A DNA stretch of 64,000 nucleotides from an uncultured Verrucomicrobia subdivision 3 bacterium (lineage in GTDB: Bacteria; Verrucomicrobiota; Verrucomicrobiia; Limisphaerales; UBA11358), in the NCBI GenBank assembly GCA_903850425.1, contig CAINLR010000141.1, positions 211,664 through 275,663 on the forward strand, given 5' to 3'. The stretch's first letter is position 1. Each line of letters opens with the position of its first letter. This document shows positions 33,526 to 42,155 of the stretch, piece after piece. Under the pieces are notes generated by a model that was given only the letters and a program-made list of their open reading frames with translations, was not told the origin of the DNA and did not search any database. A program made the translations under genes and the position numbers.

Positions 33526-35271
33526 ATGTCCACCGCCGCCACAACTGAAACGAAGCCCGCCGCGCCCGCGATCGAGAAGATCAAGGTGAAGGTGGACGGT
33601 CGCGAAATCGAAGTGCCGCGCCTCATCGCTGACTGGTCGGGCAAGCTCACGCCCACGACCATGATTCAGGCGTGCGAATTGGCCAAGACGGATGTGCCGC
33701 ATTATTGCTGGCATCCCAAGCTCCCGATTTCCGGTAACTGCCGCATGTGCCTCGTCGAGTTCGGCACGCCTGCGCTCGGACCAGATCGCAAGCCGGTCAT
33801 GAATCCCGACGGCACACCGAAGATCGCCAAGTCGCCGCGTCCAGCCATTGCTTGCGCCACGCCGATATCGCCGGGCATGGAAATTTACACGAAGACGCCA
33901 GCGGTGAAGCAGATGCGCGAAGGCGTGCTCGAATCGCTGCTCATCAACCATCCGCTCGACTGTCCGATCTGCGACCAAGCTGGCGAATGCAAGCTGCAGG
34001 AATACTCGGTTGATTACGGCCAGAGCCAGAGCCGCTTCGTTGAAGCAAAAGTTCACAAGCCCAAGGCCGTTGATCTCGGACCGCGCATCATGCTCGACGC
34101 GGAACGTTGCATTCTCTGCACGCGCTGCATCCGCTTCACGCGCGACGTCGCCCACGACGACGCGCTCGGCATCATCAATCGCGGCAGCTACAACACGATT
34201 GCGACGTTCCCCGGCATGCCGTTTGACAACAATTACACGCTGAACACCGTGGACGTTTGTCCGGTCGGCGCGTTGACGTCGAAAGATTTTCGTTTCCAGA
34301 TGCGCGCGTGGTTCCTCAAGGAAACCAAGAGCGTTTGCACGAGCTGCGCGACGGGCTGCAGCATCCTCATCGGTTCGCGCGAAGAAAAAATTTACCGCTA
34401 CACGCCGCGCGACAACGACGCAGTCAATGCTTCGTGGATGTGCGATGCCGGTCGCTTGAATTACAAGTGGATCGGTCGCGCGGATCGGTTGAAAGACGTT
34501 TTGGTGCGCGGACAAAAATCCACTTGGACAGCGGCGCTCAATGAAGTTTCCGACAAGCTGAAGCAGGCTCCGGCGGGTTCCGTCGCCATCATCGCTTCGG
34601 CGCGGCAAACGAATGAAGAGCTTTGGCTGTTGAGCAAACTAAAAGCCAAACTTGGCGCGGTTAGTGATTCCATTGCGCGCATCGGCGCAGCGGACAAGCT
34701 GCTGGTCTGCGACGACAAAAACCCCAACTTCAACGGCGCGCGCCTCACCGGCATGTGCTTCACGGAAGCCGGCATCAATCTGGCCCAGATTGCGAACGGC
34801 ATCGAGCAAGGCAAGATCACGACGCTGATTGTTTTCGGTGAAAATCTCGTCAAGCATGGCGTCAGTGCCAAGGTGTTGGGTGAAAAGGAAACGATTTCCG
34901 AAGTGGTGGAACAGCATAGTCTCACGGCGGAGTTGTTGGCGAAGCTCGATACGCTGATTGTCAGCGACATCCTGCCAAACGAAACGACCAAGCTGGCGCA
35001 CTATGTTTTGCCGGGTTGCGCGCACGCGGAAAAACGCGGCACGTTTACCAACACCGATGGCCGCGTCCAGAAATTCATGAAGGCCGTCGAGGCGCCCGGC
35101 GACGCGCGCGCCGAATGGGAATTTTTGCACGACCTCGTTCATAACGTCACCGGCCAAAATCGATTTGTGACGATCGAGGGACTGTTCAACCAAATGGCGA
35201 AGGAAGTCTCCGCGTTCAACGGCCTGACGTGGCAAGCCCTTGGCGACACCGGCGTGACGGTGCAAATTTAA
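33526..35271 (+). CDS. nuoG: NADH-quinone oxidoreductase subunit G
   Basis: The protein has 581 residues. The N-terminal ferredoxin-like domain has [2Fe-2S] ligands HYCWHPKLPISGNCRMC; then HPLDCPICDQAGECKLQ and CILCTRCIRF supply [4Fe-4S] clusters, and VCTSCATGCSI begins the molybdopterin-oxidoreductase-like domain. That domain is shortened: most NuoG proteins have 680-900 residues. It channels electrons from N3 toward N2. The stop lies 1 bp before nuoH. All visible cluster ligands are intact, so shortening affects only the structural domain. Confidence 0.95.
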   Translation: MSTAATTETKPAAPAIEKIKVKVDGREIEVPRLIADWSGKLTPTTMIQACELAKTDVPHYCWHPKLPISGNCRMCLVEFGTPALGPDRKPVMNPDGTPKIAKSPRPAIACATPISPGMEIYTKTPAVKQMREGVLESLLINHPLDCPICDQAGECKLQEYSVDYGQSQSRFVEAKVHKPKAVDLGPRIMLDAERCILCTRCIRFTRDVAHDDALGIINRGSYNTIATFPGMPFDNNYTLNTVDVCPVGALTSKDFRFQMRAWFLKETKSVCTSCATGCSILIGSREEKIYRYTPRDNDAVNASWMCDAGRLNYKWIGRADRLKDVLVRGQKSTWTAALNEVSDKLKQAPAGSVAIIASARQTNEELWLLSKLKAKLGAVSDSIARIGAADKLLVCDDKNPNFNGARLTGMCFTEAGINLAQIANGIEQGKITTLIVFGENLVKHGVSAKVLGEKETISEVVEQHSLTAELLAKLDTLIVSDILPNETTKLAHYVLPGCAHAEKRGTFTNTDGRVQKFMKAVEAPGDARAEWEFLHDLVHNVTGQNRFVTIEGLFNQMAKEVSAFNGLTWQALGDTGVTVQI

Positions 35272-35272
35272 A

Positions 35273-36337
35273 ATGGACTGGTATTTTATCATTTTTAGCG
35301 CGGTCAAGATCGCCGTGGTCATTGGCATGGTGCTGACCATGGTGGCCTACTCCGTTTTGGCCGAGCGCAAAATCTCGGCGTGGATTCAGGACCGCGTCGG
35401 GCCCAACCGCTGCGCGCCGCCGTTCCTGAAATATATCCCGGGCGGACAATTTCTGACGCGCCTAGGAATTTTCCAGCCCATGGCCGACGGATTGAAGGCG
35501 TTTCTGAAGGAAGACTTCATGCCGGCGGGGGTTCGGAAAGTCTATTTCTGGCTGGCCCCGGCCGTGGCGATGGTTCCGGCGCTGCTGGCGGTGGCGGTGA
35601 TTCCGTTCGGTTCATCGCTCGGCGGCCAGAAAATGGTCATCGCGGATTTGAACGTCGGCATCCTCTACACCTTCGGCATCGTGTCGCTGGGCGTCTATGG
35701 CATCGTGCTCGCTGGCTACGCGGCGAATTCGAAATATCCATTTCTCGGCGGCATCCGTTCCAGCGCGCAGATGATTTCGTATGAAATTTCGATGGGGATG
35801 TCGGTGATCCCCGTGCTGCTCATCGCCGGCAACTTGAACCTGAGCCAGATCGTGGCCTGGCAAGGCACCCACGGCTGGCTGGTGCTGTATGCGCCGCTTT
35901 CGTTCGTTATTTTTCTCGTCGCCGCGTTTGCGGAAACGAACCGCACTCCGTTCGATTTGCCCGAAGCGGAAACGGAACTCGTCGGCGGCTACCACACCGA
36001 ATACAGCTCGATGAAATTCGCCCTGTTTTTTCTGGGTGAATATTCCAACATGATCGGATCATCGAGCATGATGGTGACGCTGTTCTTCGGGGGTTGGTCG
36101 CTGCCGTTCTGGGGTCTGGATCATCCTGCCACGACCTTGGTGGCGGGCATCGCGCACATTTTGGTTTTTATCGCGAAGATGCTCTTGTTCATGGTGCTGT
36201 TCATCTGGGTGCGCTGGATGTTCCCACGTTTCCGTTATGACCAGTTGATGGATTTGGGCTGGCGGCGGTTTCTGCCGCTCGCGCTGGCAAACATTTTGGT
36301 CACCGCCATCTGGCTGTGGTTCACGAGCAGCAAATAG
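35273..36337 (+). CDS. nuoH: NADH-quinone oxidoreductase subunit H
   Basis: The protein has 354 residues, with about eight membrane helices. This membrane subunit joins the peripheral arm to the proton pumps and lines the quinone tunnel. Conserved segments are AERKISAWIQDRVGPNRC, PMADGLKAFLKEDF, RSSAQMISYEISMGMSV, AETNRTPFDLPEAETELVGGYHTEYSSMKFALFFLGEY and WVRWMFPRFRYDQLM. It starts 1 bp after nuoG and is followed, after 12 bp, by a small gene not normally part of the operon. Confidence 0.97.
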   Translation: MDWYFIIFSAVKIAVVIGMVLTMVAYSVLAERKISAWIQDRVGPNRCAPPFLKYIPGGQFLTRLGIFQPMADGLKAFLKEDFMPAGVRKVYFWLAPAVAMVPALLAVAVIPFGSSLGGQKMVIADLNVGILYTFGIVSLGVYGIVLAGYAANSKYPFLGGIRSSAQMISYEISMGMSVIPVLLIAGNLNLSQIVAWQGTHGWLVLYAPLSFVIFLVAAFAETNRTPFDLPEAETELVGGYHTEYSSMKFALFFLGEYSNMIGSSSMMVTLFFGGWSLPFWGLDHPATTLVAGIAHILVFIAKMLLFMVLFIWVRWMFPRFRYDQLMDLGWRRFLPLALANILVTAIWLWFTSSK

Positions 36338-36349
36338 AACGAAACCTCT

Positions 36350-36550
36350 ATGGCCTTCATCAAGACGACATTGACGGACGATATCACGGGCAAGAACTCC
36401 GAGTTCTGCTTCAATACTGAGTATGTGATCGCCATGCAGCCGACGCGGGTGGCGACGGTGTTGACATTTTGTGACGGCCAGAAACTGATCGTGGATATTC
36501 CGTTCGCGAAACTGACAGAATTCGTCGGTGCGAAAGAGATTTTGGATTGA
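36350..36550 (+). CDS. 66-aa protein of unknown function inserted between nuoH and nuoI
   Basis: The protein has 66 residues with no signal peptide or membrane helix. The layout NTEYVIAMQP, then TVLTFCDGQKLIVDIPFAKL, resembles the small FlbD/SwrD-like beta-hairpin family (Asn, Ile, then T-x-T-hydrophobic-G-K-x-x-V-V), but this is a weak resemblance. Intergenic distances of 12 and 9 bp place it firmly within the nuo operon. It is possibly an accessory or assembly factor of complex I in this lineage. I found no Cys pattern for metal binding. Confidence 0.6.
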   Translation: MAFIKTTLTDDITGKNSEFCFNTEYVIAMQPTRVATVLTFCDGQKLIVDIPFAKLTEFVGAKEILD

Positions 36551-36559
36551 GGATGACGC

Positions 36560-37117
36560 ATGATTGTTGACCGCAAACCATTGAATTTTTGGGAAAAGCT
36601 TTATCTGCCGGCCATTATCGGCGGGTTGAAAGTAACGCTCAAGCACGCCTATGCCACGCTCATCCAGCGCAAGGTCGTGACGATGGAATATCCCGAACAG
36701 AAATGGACGCTGCCGACCGGCTACCGCGGCGCGCCTTATCTGGTGAAGGATCAGGACAACAATACGAAATGCGTCTCCTGCCAGCTCTGTGAATTTGTCT
36801 GTCCGCCGAAAGCCATCCGCATCACGCCGCCCGGCGACACCGGGGCAAAAGCTGATCGCACCAATGCCGAAAAAATGCCGGCGGAATTCGAGATCAACAT
36901 GCTGCGCTGCATCTTCTGCGGCTTCTGCCAGGAAGTGTGCCCCGAAGAAGCGATTTTCTTGCAGCAGAACTACTCGCTTATCGGTTTGTCCCGCAAAGAG
37001 ATGATTTACGACAAGGAAAAACTCCTGTCGCTTGGCGGTGAAGTTGGCGGCATCCAGAAATGGAAACTGAAACTGGAGGAAGCCAAGGCGCAGGAAAATT
37101 TCCCGGTGAAAGTCTGA
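36560..37117 (+). CDS. nuoI: NADH-quinone oxidoreductase subunit I
   Basis: The protein has 185 residues. The 23-kDa ferredoxin-type subunit has two [4Fe-4S] binding motifs (N6a and N6b): CVSCQLCEFVCP (Cys71, 74, 77, 81) and CIFCGFCQEVCP (Cys117, 120, 123, 127). An N-terminal amphipathic helix (WEKLYLPAIIGGLKVTLKHA) rests on the membrane. The last residues, AQENFPVKV, are repeated at the end of the next open frame. The next gene (PEP-CTERM) begins 2 bp after the stop, where nuoJ would be expected. Confidence 0.97.
   Translation: MIVDRKPLNFWEKLYLPAIIGGLKVTLKHAYATLIQRKVVTMEYPEQKWTLPTGYRGAPYLVKDQDNNTKCVSCQLCEFVCPPKAIRITPPGDTGAKADRTNAEKMPAEFEINMLRCIFCGFCQEVCPEEAIFLQQNYSLIGLSRKEMIYDKEKLLSLGGEVGGIQKWKLKLEEAKAQENFPVKV
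37088..37115 (+). repeat. 28-bp direct repeat, copy 1 (nuoI 3' end)
   Basis: A 28-bp block beginning GCGCAGGAAAATTTCC is identical at 37088-37115 and 37795-37822. About 24 bp upstream of each copy are also related (CTGGAGGAAGCC / CTGGACGAAGCG) but diverged. The two copies bracket the PEP-CTERM gene. Confidence 0.95.
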
Positions 37118-37119
37118 AC

Positions 37120-37824
37120 GTGAATATTCAACGACAATCAATTTTTGTTCTGCTTGCGTTCGTGCTCCTAGCTTGGAAGACGTCGCAAGCCGAAGTTGTT
37201 GATACATTCTTGACCTTTGAGCCAAACGTTGCTGCTTCTTGGACGCCAGTGGATTTCAATAACGACGGAACAAACGACGTCTCTTTTAATTTGGTATCCA
37301 TCTCTCCACTTGGCAGTGCGGCAACATTTTTTTTGAACGTGGTGGGGGACGGCAGAAGTCAAGTTCTGGCGCAAGGCAGCGCCGTTTCGGCTTTCGCCTC
37401 TGGCATCACAATTTCACTAACACCAACTGGCGGATCTTGGACAGATGCCAGTAGCACTTTGAATGTTTGGACACAACTTGGCAGTTCTGGTCAAGTGGCT
37501 GGTGTTGGTGCTCCTGATTCAGGCGACTATCTGGGTGTGAGATTCGCTGATGGCTCGGACTGGTATTACGGCTGGATTCGATTTGGCCTGATTCCAAATA
37601 CATCACCGGATTTACCCCAGTTACCTTGGCCGAGCGTTTTAGAGTTTGCCTATGAGTCAGCTCCAAATATTGCTATCATCACTCCAACTCCGGAACCCAC
37701 CACGCTGTCGCTTCTTGGAGTCGCGGCGCTTATTAGCCTCGGCATGAACAAAGCATTTAGTAACCAACAGAAATTCAAACTGGACGAAGCGCCAGCGCAG
37801 GAAAATTTCCCGGTGAAAGTCTAA
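37120..37824 (+). CDS. PEP-CTERM sorting-signal protein inserted in the nuo operon
   Basis: The protein has 234 residues from GTG 37120. The signal peptide (SIFVLLAFVLLAWKTSQA) is followed by a beta-rich extracellular domain of about 170 residues with LTFEPNVAASWTPVDFNNDG and a YYGWIRFGL segment. A C-terminal sorting region follows: PTPEPTTLSLLGVAALISLG, i.e. PEP motif plus hydrophobic helix, the substrate of an exosortase. The last 20 residues (KFKLDEAPAQENFPVKV) copy the end of NuoI. Base and codon use are visibly AT-richer than the flanking nuo genes. It is likely an acquired insertion; the protein has no known role in complex I. Confidence 0.85.
   Translation: MNIQRQSIFVLLAFVLLAWKTSQAEVVDTFLTFEPNVAASWTPVDFNNDGTNDVSFNLVSISPLGSAATFFLNVVGDGRSQVLAQGSAVSAFASGITISLTPTGGSWTDASSTLNVWTQLGSSGQVAGVGAPDSGDYLGVRFADGSDWYYGWIRFGLIPNTSPDLPQLPWPSVLEFAYESAPNIAIITPTPEPTTLSLLGVAALISLGMNKAFSNQQKFKLDEAPAQENFPVKV
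37795..37822 (+). repeat. 28-bp direct repeat, copy 2 (end of PEP-CTERM frame)
   Basis: Exact copy of 37088-37115. Here it encodes the terminal AQENFPVKV of the PEP-CTERM frame and sits 8 bp before nuoJ. This is the position that the real nuoI end would occupy without the insertion. Confidence 0.95.
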
Positions 37825-37830
37825 TCAGCA

Positions 37831-38364
37831 ATGGAAGCCATCAACAATTTGATCAGCGGCGGCGCGGTGGAAGATGTTTTGTTTTACGTCTTCGCGGCGC
37901 TGACGCTGCTGTGCGGCGTGCTCGTCATCGCGAATCCGCTCAGCCGCAGCCCCGTCACCAGCGCGATGTTTCTGGTGCTGACGATCATCTCCATGTCCGG
38001 GTTGTTCGTGCTGCTGCATGCGTTCTTCCTGGCAGCGGTGCAGATTCTCGTCTATGCCGGCGCGGTCATGGTGCTGTTCCTGTTCGTCATCATGTTGCTC
38101 GACTTGAAGGAAGAACAGCGCCGCAAAATCAAATTCTTCGGCCTTATCGCCGGCTTGATCTCGGTTGGCACGGTCGTCAGCATCTTTATTAAATCGCTCG
38201 CGTCCATCAAACCCAACGCCGCCGAGCCCGCGCTCGAAGGCGACACCTACGCGCTCGGCAAACTCCTGTTCACGCAATACACGCTCCCGTTTGAAATCGT
38301 CTCCGTGCTGCTGCTCGTGGCGATGATCGGCGTGATTCTCCTGAGCAAAAAGAAACTCGAATAA
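37831..38364 (+). CDS. nuoJ: NADH-quinone oxidoreductase subunit J
   Basis: The protein has 177 residues with five membrane helices. The family signature lies in the third helix, QILVYAGAVMVLFLFVIMLLDL. NuoJ lies between NuoH and the antiporter-like subunits and has the pi-bulge helix implicated in coupling. It starts 6 bp after the PEP-CTERM stop and ends 1 bp before nuoK. The length is typical. Confidence 0.96.
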   Translation: MEAINNLISGGAVEDVLFYVFAALTLLCGVLVIANPLSRSPVTSAMFLVLTIISMSGLFVLLHAFFLAAVQILVYAGAVMVLFLFVIMLLDLKEEQRRKIKFFGLIAGLISVGTVVSIFIKSLASIKPNAAEPALEGDTYALGKLLFTQYTLPFEIVSVLLLVAMIGVILLSKKKLE

Positions 38365-38365
38365 C

Positions 38366-38671
38366 ATGCACGTTGGACTCGAACATTATTTGACGGTGAG
38401 CATGATCCTGTTCTCGCTGGGTCTGCTCGGCGTCATCATGCGGCGCAACCTATTGGTGATGTATATGTCGCTGGAGCTGATGCTCAATGCCGCCAACTTG
38501 GCGCTCGTCTCCTTTTCGCGGTTCAACAACAAGCTCGACGGCCAGGTGCTGGTGTTTTTCATCATCACGGTGGCGGCGGCAGAAGTGGCGGTCGGCCTTG
38601 CGCTGATCGTGGCGCTCTACCGCAAACGCCAGTCCGCGCACGTCGAAGATTTGACCTCGATGAAACTCTGA
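38366..38671 (+). CDS. nuoK: NADH-quinone oxidoreductase subunit K
   Basis: The protein has 101 residues, three membrane helices, the standard size for NuoK. Conserved acidic residues in the helices are seen in MSLELMLNAANLALVSF (Glu) and ITVAAAEVAVGLALIVALYR (Glu). These buried Glu residues form the E-channel for proton translocation. It is tightly packed between nuoJ (1 bp) and nuoL (3 bp). Confidence 0.97.
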   Translation: MHVGLEHYLTVSMILFSLGLLGVIMRRNLLVMYMSLELMLNAANLALVSFSRFNNKLDGQVLVFFIITVAAAEVAVGLALIVALYRKRQSAHVEDLTSMKL

Positions 38672-38674
38672 CGG

Positions 38675-40531
38675 ATGAAAAACGAACTTTTTCCATGGCT
38701 GATTCTGTTTCTGCCGCTGCTCTCAGCGACAGTGATTGCGCTGTTCACGTTGCGCAGTAAAACCGTCAGCAGCCTCATCTCCATCGGCGCGGTCGCGGCG
38801 GGCTTCGTGCTGACCTGCCTGTTCGTCAATGCCAACGGAATTCACTACAGCGGCGAAACGTCCGTCAACTGGCTCACCATCGGCGGTCTGAACGTGGACT
38901 TCGGCCTCAAGCTCGATGCGTTGAGCATGATGATGTTGTTCGTCGTCACCGGCGTCGGCGGCTTGATCCACATTTATTCCTACAGCTACATGGACGAAGA
39001 TGCGGGTAAGGCGCGCTTTTTCGCGTTCTTGAGTTTGTTCACGTTCTCCATGCTCGGCATCGTGCTGGCGAATAATTTCCTGATGACCTTCATTTTCTGG
39101 GAACTCGTCGGCGTGTCCAGCTACCTGCTCATCGGTTTCTGGTTTGAAAAACCCAGCGCCGGCGACGCCGCAAAAAAAGCCTTCATCACCAATCGCCTCG
39201 GCGACTTCGGTTTTCTCGCGGGCATTTTGATGGTTTGGGGTTTGCTCGGTTCGCTGAATTTCTCCGCGCTGGCGATGAACACCTTCACGCTTAACGTCTC
39301 GGGGATGGCGACCATCGCGGGTCTGTTAATTTTCTGCGGTGCGGCTGGCAAATCCGCCCAGTTCCCGCTGCACGTCTGGTTGCCGGACGCGATGGAAGGC
39401 CCGACGCCCGTGTCCGCCTTGATCCACGCCGCGACGATGGTGGCTGCCGGTGTTTACATGCTCTGCCGCACGCTCTTTTTATACAACGCCGACGCGCTCC
39501 ACGTCATCGCCTACATCGGCGGATTCACCGCGCTGCTCGCGGCGCTGATGGCAGTTCAGCAAAACGACATCAAGCGCATCATCGCCTACTCGACGCTGTC
39601 ACAACTCGGTTACATGGTCATGGCCGTCGGCTTGAGCGGTCCGACGCCTGCGATGTTCCATTTGACCACGCACGCCTTTTTCAAAGCGCTGCTGTTCTTG
39701 AGCGCTGGCTCCGTCATCATCGGCATGCACCACGAGCAAGACATCTGGCACATGGGCGGACTGAAAAAGAAAATGCCCGTCACGTTTTGGACCTTCACCA
39801 TCGGCGCACTGGCATTGAGCGGAATCCCGCCGTTTGCCGGTTTTTATTCGAAGGATTCAATTTTTGCGCAATGCTTGGAACAGAAAAATTTTCTACTGTT
39901 CGCCGTCGCCGTTTTCGTTGCCGGCTTGACCGCGTTTTACACGTTTCGTCTTTTCTTCGTCGTTTTCTTCGGCAAGGAAAAAACCGATCACGCCAAGCAC
40001 GCGCACGAATCGCCGCTGATCATCACCGCGCCGCTGGTGATTCTGGCCATCTTCGCGACGATCGGCGGTTTCATCGGCATCACGAACAACTACGGTTCGC
40101 AATTCGCCGCAGACCACGAAACGCTTTCGTTCACACAACAGTTATTTGAACCGCTGAAAACGCCCGTCCCGATGTTGATCGGCATCGGCGTTGCGCTCGC
40201 CGGAATTTTCCTCGCGTTCTCGCTTTACAAAAATGGAGACAAAGATCCATTGCCGGCCAAGCTGGGCGTGCTGGCAACGTGGATGCGTGACAAATTTTAT
40301 TTCGACGAGCTTTACGAAGCCACCTTCATTCGCTTCCACGATGTTCTCGCCGCCGTTGCCGACTGGATTGATCGCTGGATTTTGGAAGGCGCGATCATCG
40401 GCGCGATTCGCGGCGGCACGGATTTGAGCGGACGCGCATTGCGCCTCGCGCAAACCGGCAATCTCCAGACCTACGCCTTCTTGTTTGTGCTCGGCGTGGC
40501 GCTGTTGCTCTATTTCGTTTTGGGAAAATAA
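38675..40531 (+). CDS. nuoL: NADH-quinone oxidoreductase subunit L
   Basis: The protein has 618 residues, about 16 membrane helices. It is an antiporter-like proton-pumping subunit with the long lateral helix. Features are FIFWELVGVSSYLLIGFW (the key Glu), AAGKSAQFPLHVWLPDAMEGPTPVSALIHAATMVAAG (the Lys and His channel residues), IKRIIAYSTLSQLGYM, and the lateral-helix region near the C-terminus. The length matches E. coli NuoL (613). It is followed by nuoM after 1 bp. Confidence 0.97.
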   Translation: MKNELFPWLILFLPLLSATVIALFTLRSKTVSSLISIGAVAAGFVLTCLFVNANGIHYSGETSVNWLTIGGLNVDFGLKLDALSMMMLFVVTGVGGLIHIYSYSYMDEDAGKARFFAFLSLFTFSMLGIVLANNFLMTFIFWELVGVSSYLLIGFWFEKPSAGDAAKKAFITNRLGDFGFLAGILMVWGLLGSLNFSALAMNTFTLNVSGMATIAGLLIFCGAAGKSAQFPLHVWLPDAMEGPTPVSALIHAATMVAAGVYMLCRTLFLYNADALHVIAYIGGFTALLAALMAVQQNDIKRIIAYSTLSQLGYMVMAVGLSGPTPAMFHLTTHAFFKALLFLSAGSVIIGMHHEQDIWHMGGLKKKMPVTFWTFTIGALALSGIPPFAGFYSKDSIFAQCLEQKNFLLFAVAVFVAGLTAFYTFRLFFVVFFGKEKTDHAKHAHESPLIITAPLVILAIFATIGGFIGITNNYGSQFAADHETLSFTQQLFEPLKTPVPMLIGIGVALAGIFLAFSLYKNGDKDPLPAKLGVLATWMRDKFYFDELYEATFIRFHDVLAAVADWIDRWILEGAIIGAIRGGTDLSGRALRLAQTGNLQTYAFLFVLGVALLLYFVLGK

Positions 40532-40532
40532 A

Positions 40533-42155
40533 ATGTCCATACTAACTTACATCGCAGGTTGGCCGCTGCTGGCGGCGTTGGCGCTCGTCGTCGTGCCGCG
40601 CAATTATCGCGTCATCATCCGCGCCATCGCGGTGCTGGCCACGCTCATCTCAGCGGTGCTGGCGGTGAAAATGTTCGCGCAATTCGTGCCCGGCGCGGAC
40701 GGCTTCCAGTTCGAGCAGCAAATTCCGTGGGTCGAATCGCTCGGCATCAGCTATCACGTCGGCGTGGACGGCATCAATGTCGGTTTGATTTTGATGGGCG
40801 CGGTCGTCGCCTTCGCGGCCGCGCTCTGCTCGTGGGAAATCCAGACGCGCGAAAAGGAGTTTTACATCCTGCTGCTGGTGATGACCGGCGGCATCCTCGG
40901 CGCGTTCGCGTCGCTCGACCTCTTCTTCTTCTACTTCCTGCACGAACTCGCGCTCGTCCCGACCTTCATCATGATCGGCGTTTGGGGTCGTGGCGAAAAG
41001 AAAAACTACGCGACATTCCAGATCACGCTCTACTTGAGCATCGGCGCGCTCATCGCGCTGATCGGCCTCATCGCGCTTTATCTGCAATCTGGAGCAAACA
41101 CATTTGATATTCCGGGGATTATTCGTTACGTCCACGACCAGAACCATCCGTTGGCAGAGAAGGTTCAAAACTTCATCTTCCCGCTGCTGCTGTTCGGCTT
41201 CGGCATTCTGGTTTCGCTCTGGCCGTTTCATTCATGGGCGCCGCTCGGTTACGGCGTTGCACCCTCGCCGACTGCGATGCTCCACGCCGGCGTGCTGAAA
41301 AAATTTGGTCTCTACGGTTTGATCCGCATCGCGCTGCCGCTGCTGCCGCAGGCCGCGCAAAACTGGGCGCACGTCATCGCATGGCTCTGCGTCGGCAACA
41401 TTTTGTATGTCGGCTGGGTGGCGATGCGCCAAAAGGATTTGAACCTGCTCATCGGTAATTCCAGCGTGGCGCATATGGGCTTCATTTTCCTGGGCATTGC
41501 CAGCCTGAACCTCATCGGCGTGACCGGCGCGGTGCTGATCATGGTCGCGCACGGCTTCCTCGCGGCACTGACCTTCGCGCTGAGCGGCTACATCTACAAG
41601 CAAACCGGCACACTGCAAATCAGCGAACTCGGCGGACTCTGCCGCAAATTGCCGTTCATCGGCACCGCGCTCTTGATGGCGGCGATGGCCGGCTGCGGTC
41701 TCCCCGGCTTTGCGAATTTTGTCGGTGAAGCCACCGTGTTCTTCGGCGCGTGGAAAATGTTTCCGGCCATCACGATCATCGCGCTCTGGGGCGCACTGGT
41801 CATCGGCGGCATCTACATGACGCGCGCCATCCGCAACGTTCTGCACGGACCGCTGCCGGAAAGATGGAATTCCCTGACCGACGCGAATCTCTGGCGCAAG
41901 CTGCCCTACGCGCTGCTCCTGGTGAGTCTGTTAGTGTTCGGTTTCCTCCCGAAGCTGCTCACAGAAAAGATCAATCCTGACGCGCAGAAAATTGTCGCCA
42001 TGGCAACTGGTAGCACAGCCGTCTCGGCTGTTGTCGTTGGCGTCGCGCCAACGACTCTTTCGTCCGGCGCGACGCCGGCCGATGCACGCGAGACGCGTGC
42101 GCTCCCCGAAACTGTTTCAATTGGCAATCGGCAATTGGCAATCGAAAACAAATGA
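40533..42155 (+). CDS. nuoM: NADH-quinone oxidoreductase subunit M with repeat-derived C-terminal tail
   Basis: The protein has 540 residues from ATG 40533. The second antiporter-like subunit has FFFYFLHELALVPTFIMIGVWG, LWPFHSWAPLGYGVAPSPTAMLHAGVLKKFGLYG, NLLIGNSSVAHMGFIFLG and a GCGLPGFANFVGE segment. The core ends near EKINPDAQK; the last 50 or so residues (STAVSAVVVGVAPTTLSSG and on to IGNRQLAIENK) are read from a cluster of hairpin repeats at 42015-42144. That tail is not part of normal NuoM. The stop overlaps nuoN by ATGA, so coupling survived the insertion. Confidence 0.95.
   Translation: MSILTYIAGWPLLAALALVVVPRNYRVIIRAIAVLATLISAVLAVKMFAQFVPGADGFQFEQQIPWVESLGISYHVGVDGINVGLILMGAVVAFAAALCSWEIQTREKEFYILLLVMTGGILGAFASLDLFFFYFLHELALVPTFIMIGVWGRGEKKNYATFQITLYLSIGALIALIGLIALYLQSGANTFDIPGIIRYVHDQNHPLAEKVQNFIFPLLLFGFGILVSLWPFHSWAPLGYGVAPSPTAMLHAGVLKKFGLYGLIRIALPLLPQAAQNWAHVIAWLCVGNILYVGWVAMRQKDLNLLIGNSSVAHMGFIFLGIASLNLIGVTGAVLIMVAHGFLAALTFALSGYIYKQTGTLQISELGGLCRKLPFIGTALLMAAMAGCGLPGFANFVGEATVFFGAWKMFPAITIIALWGALVIGGIYMTRAIRNVLHGPLPERWNSLTDANLWRKLPYALLLVSLLVFGFLPKLLTEKINPDAQKIVAMATGSTAVSAVVVGVAPTTLSSGATPADARETRALPETVSIGNRQLAIENK
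42015..42144. repeat. four consecutive 3-nt-loop hairpins plus a direct repeat, inside nuoM
   Basis: The hairpins are ACAGCCG-TCT-CGGCTGT (42015-42031), CGTTGGCG-TCG-CGCCAACG (42035-42053), CCGGCG-CGA-CGCCGG (42064-42078) and GCACGCG-AGA-CGCGTGC (42084-42100). All have perfect stems and 3-nt loops; the loops TCT/AGA and TCG/CGA are mutually complementary, so the set is arranged symmetrically. A direct repeat ATTGGCAATCG follows at about 42119-42144. Confidence 0.85.
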
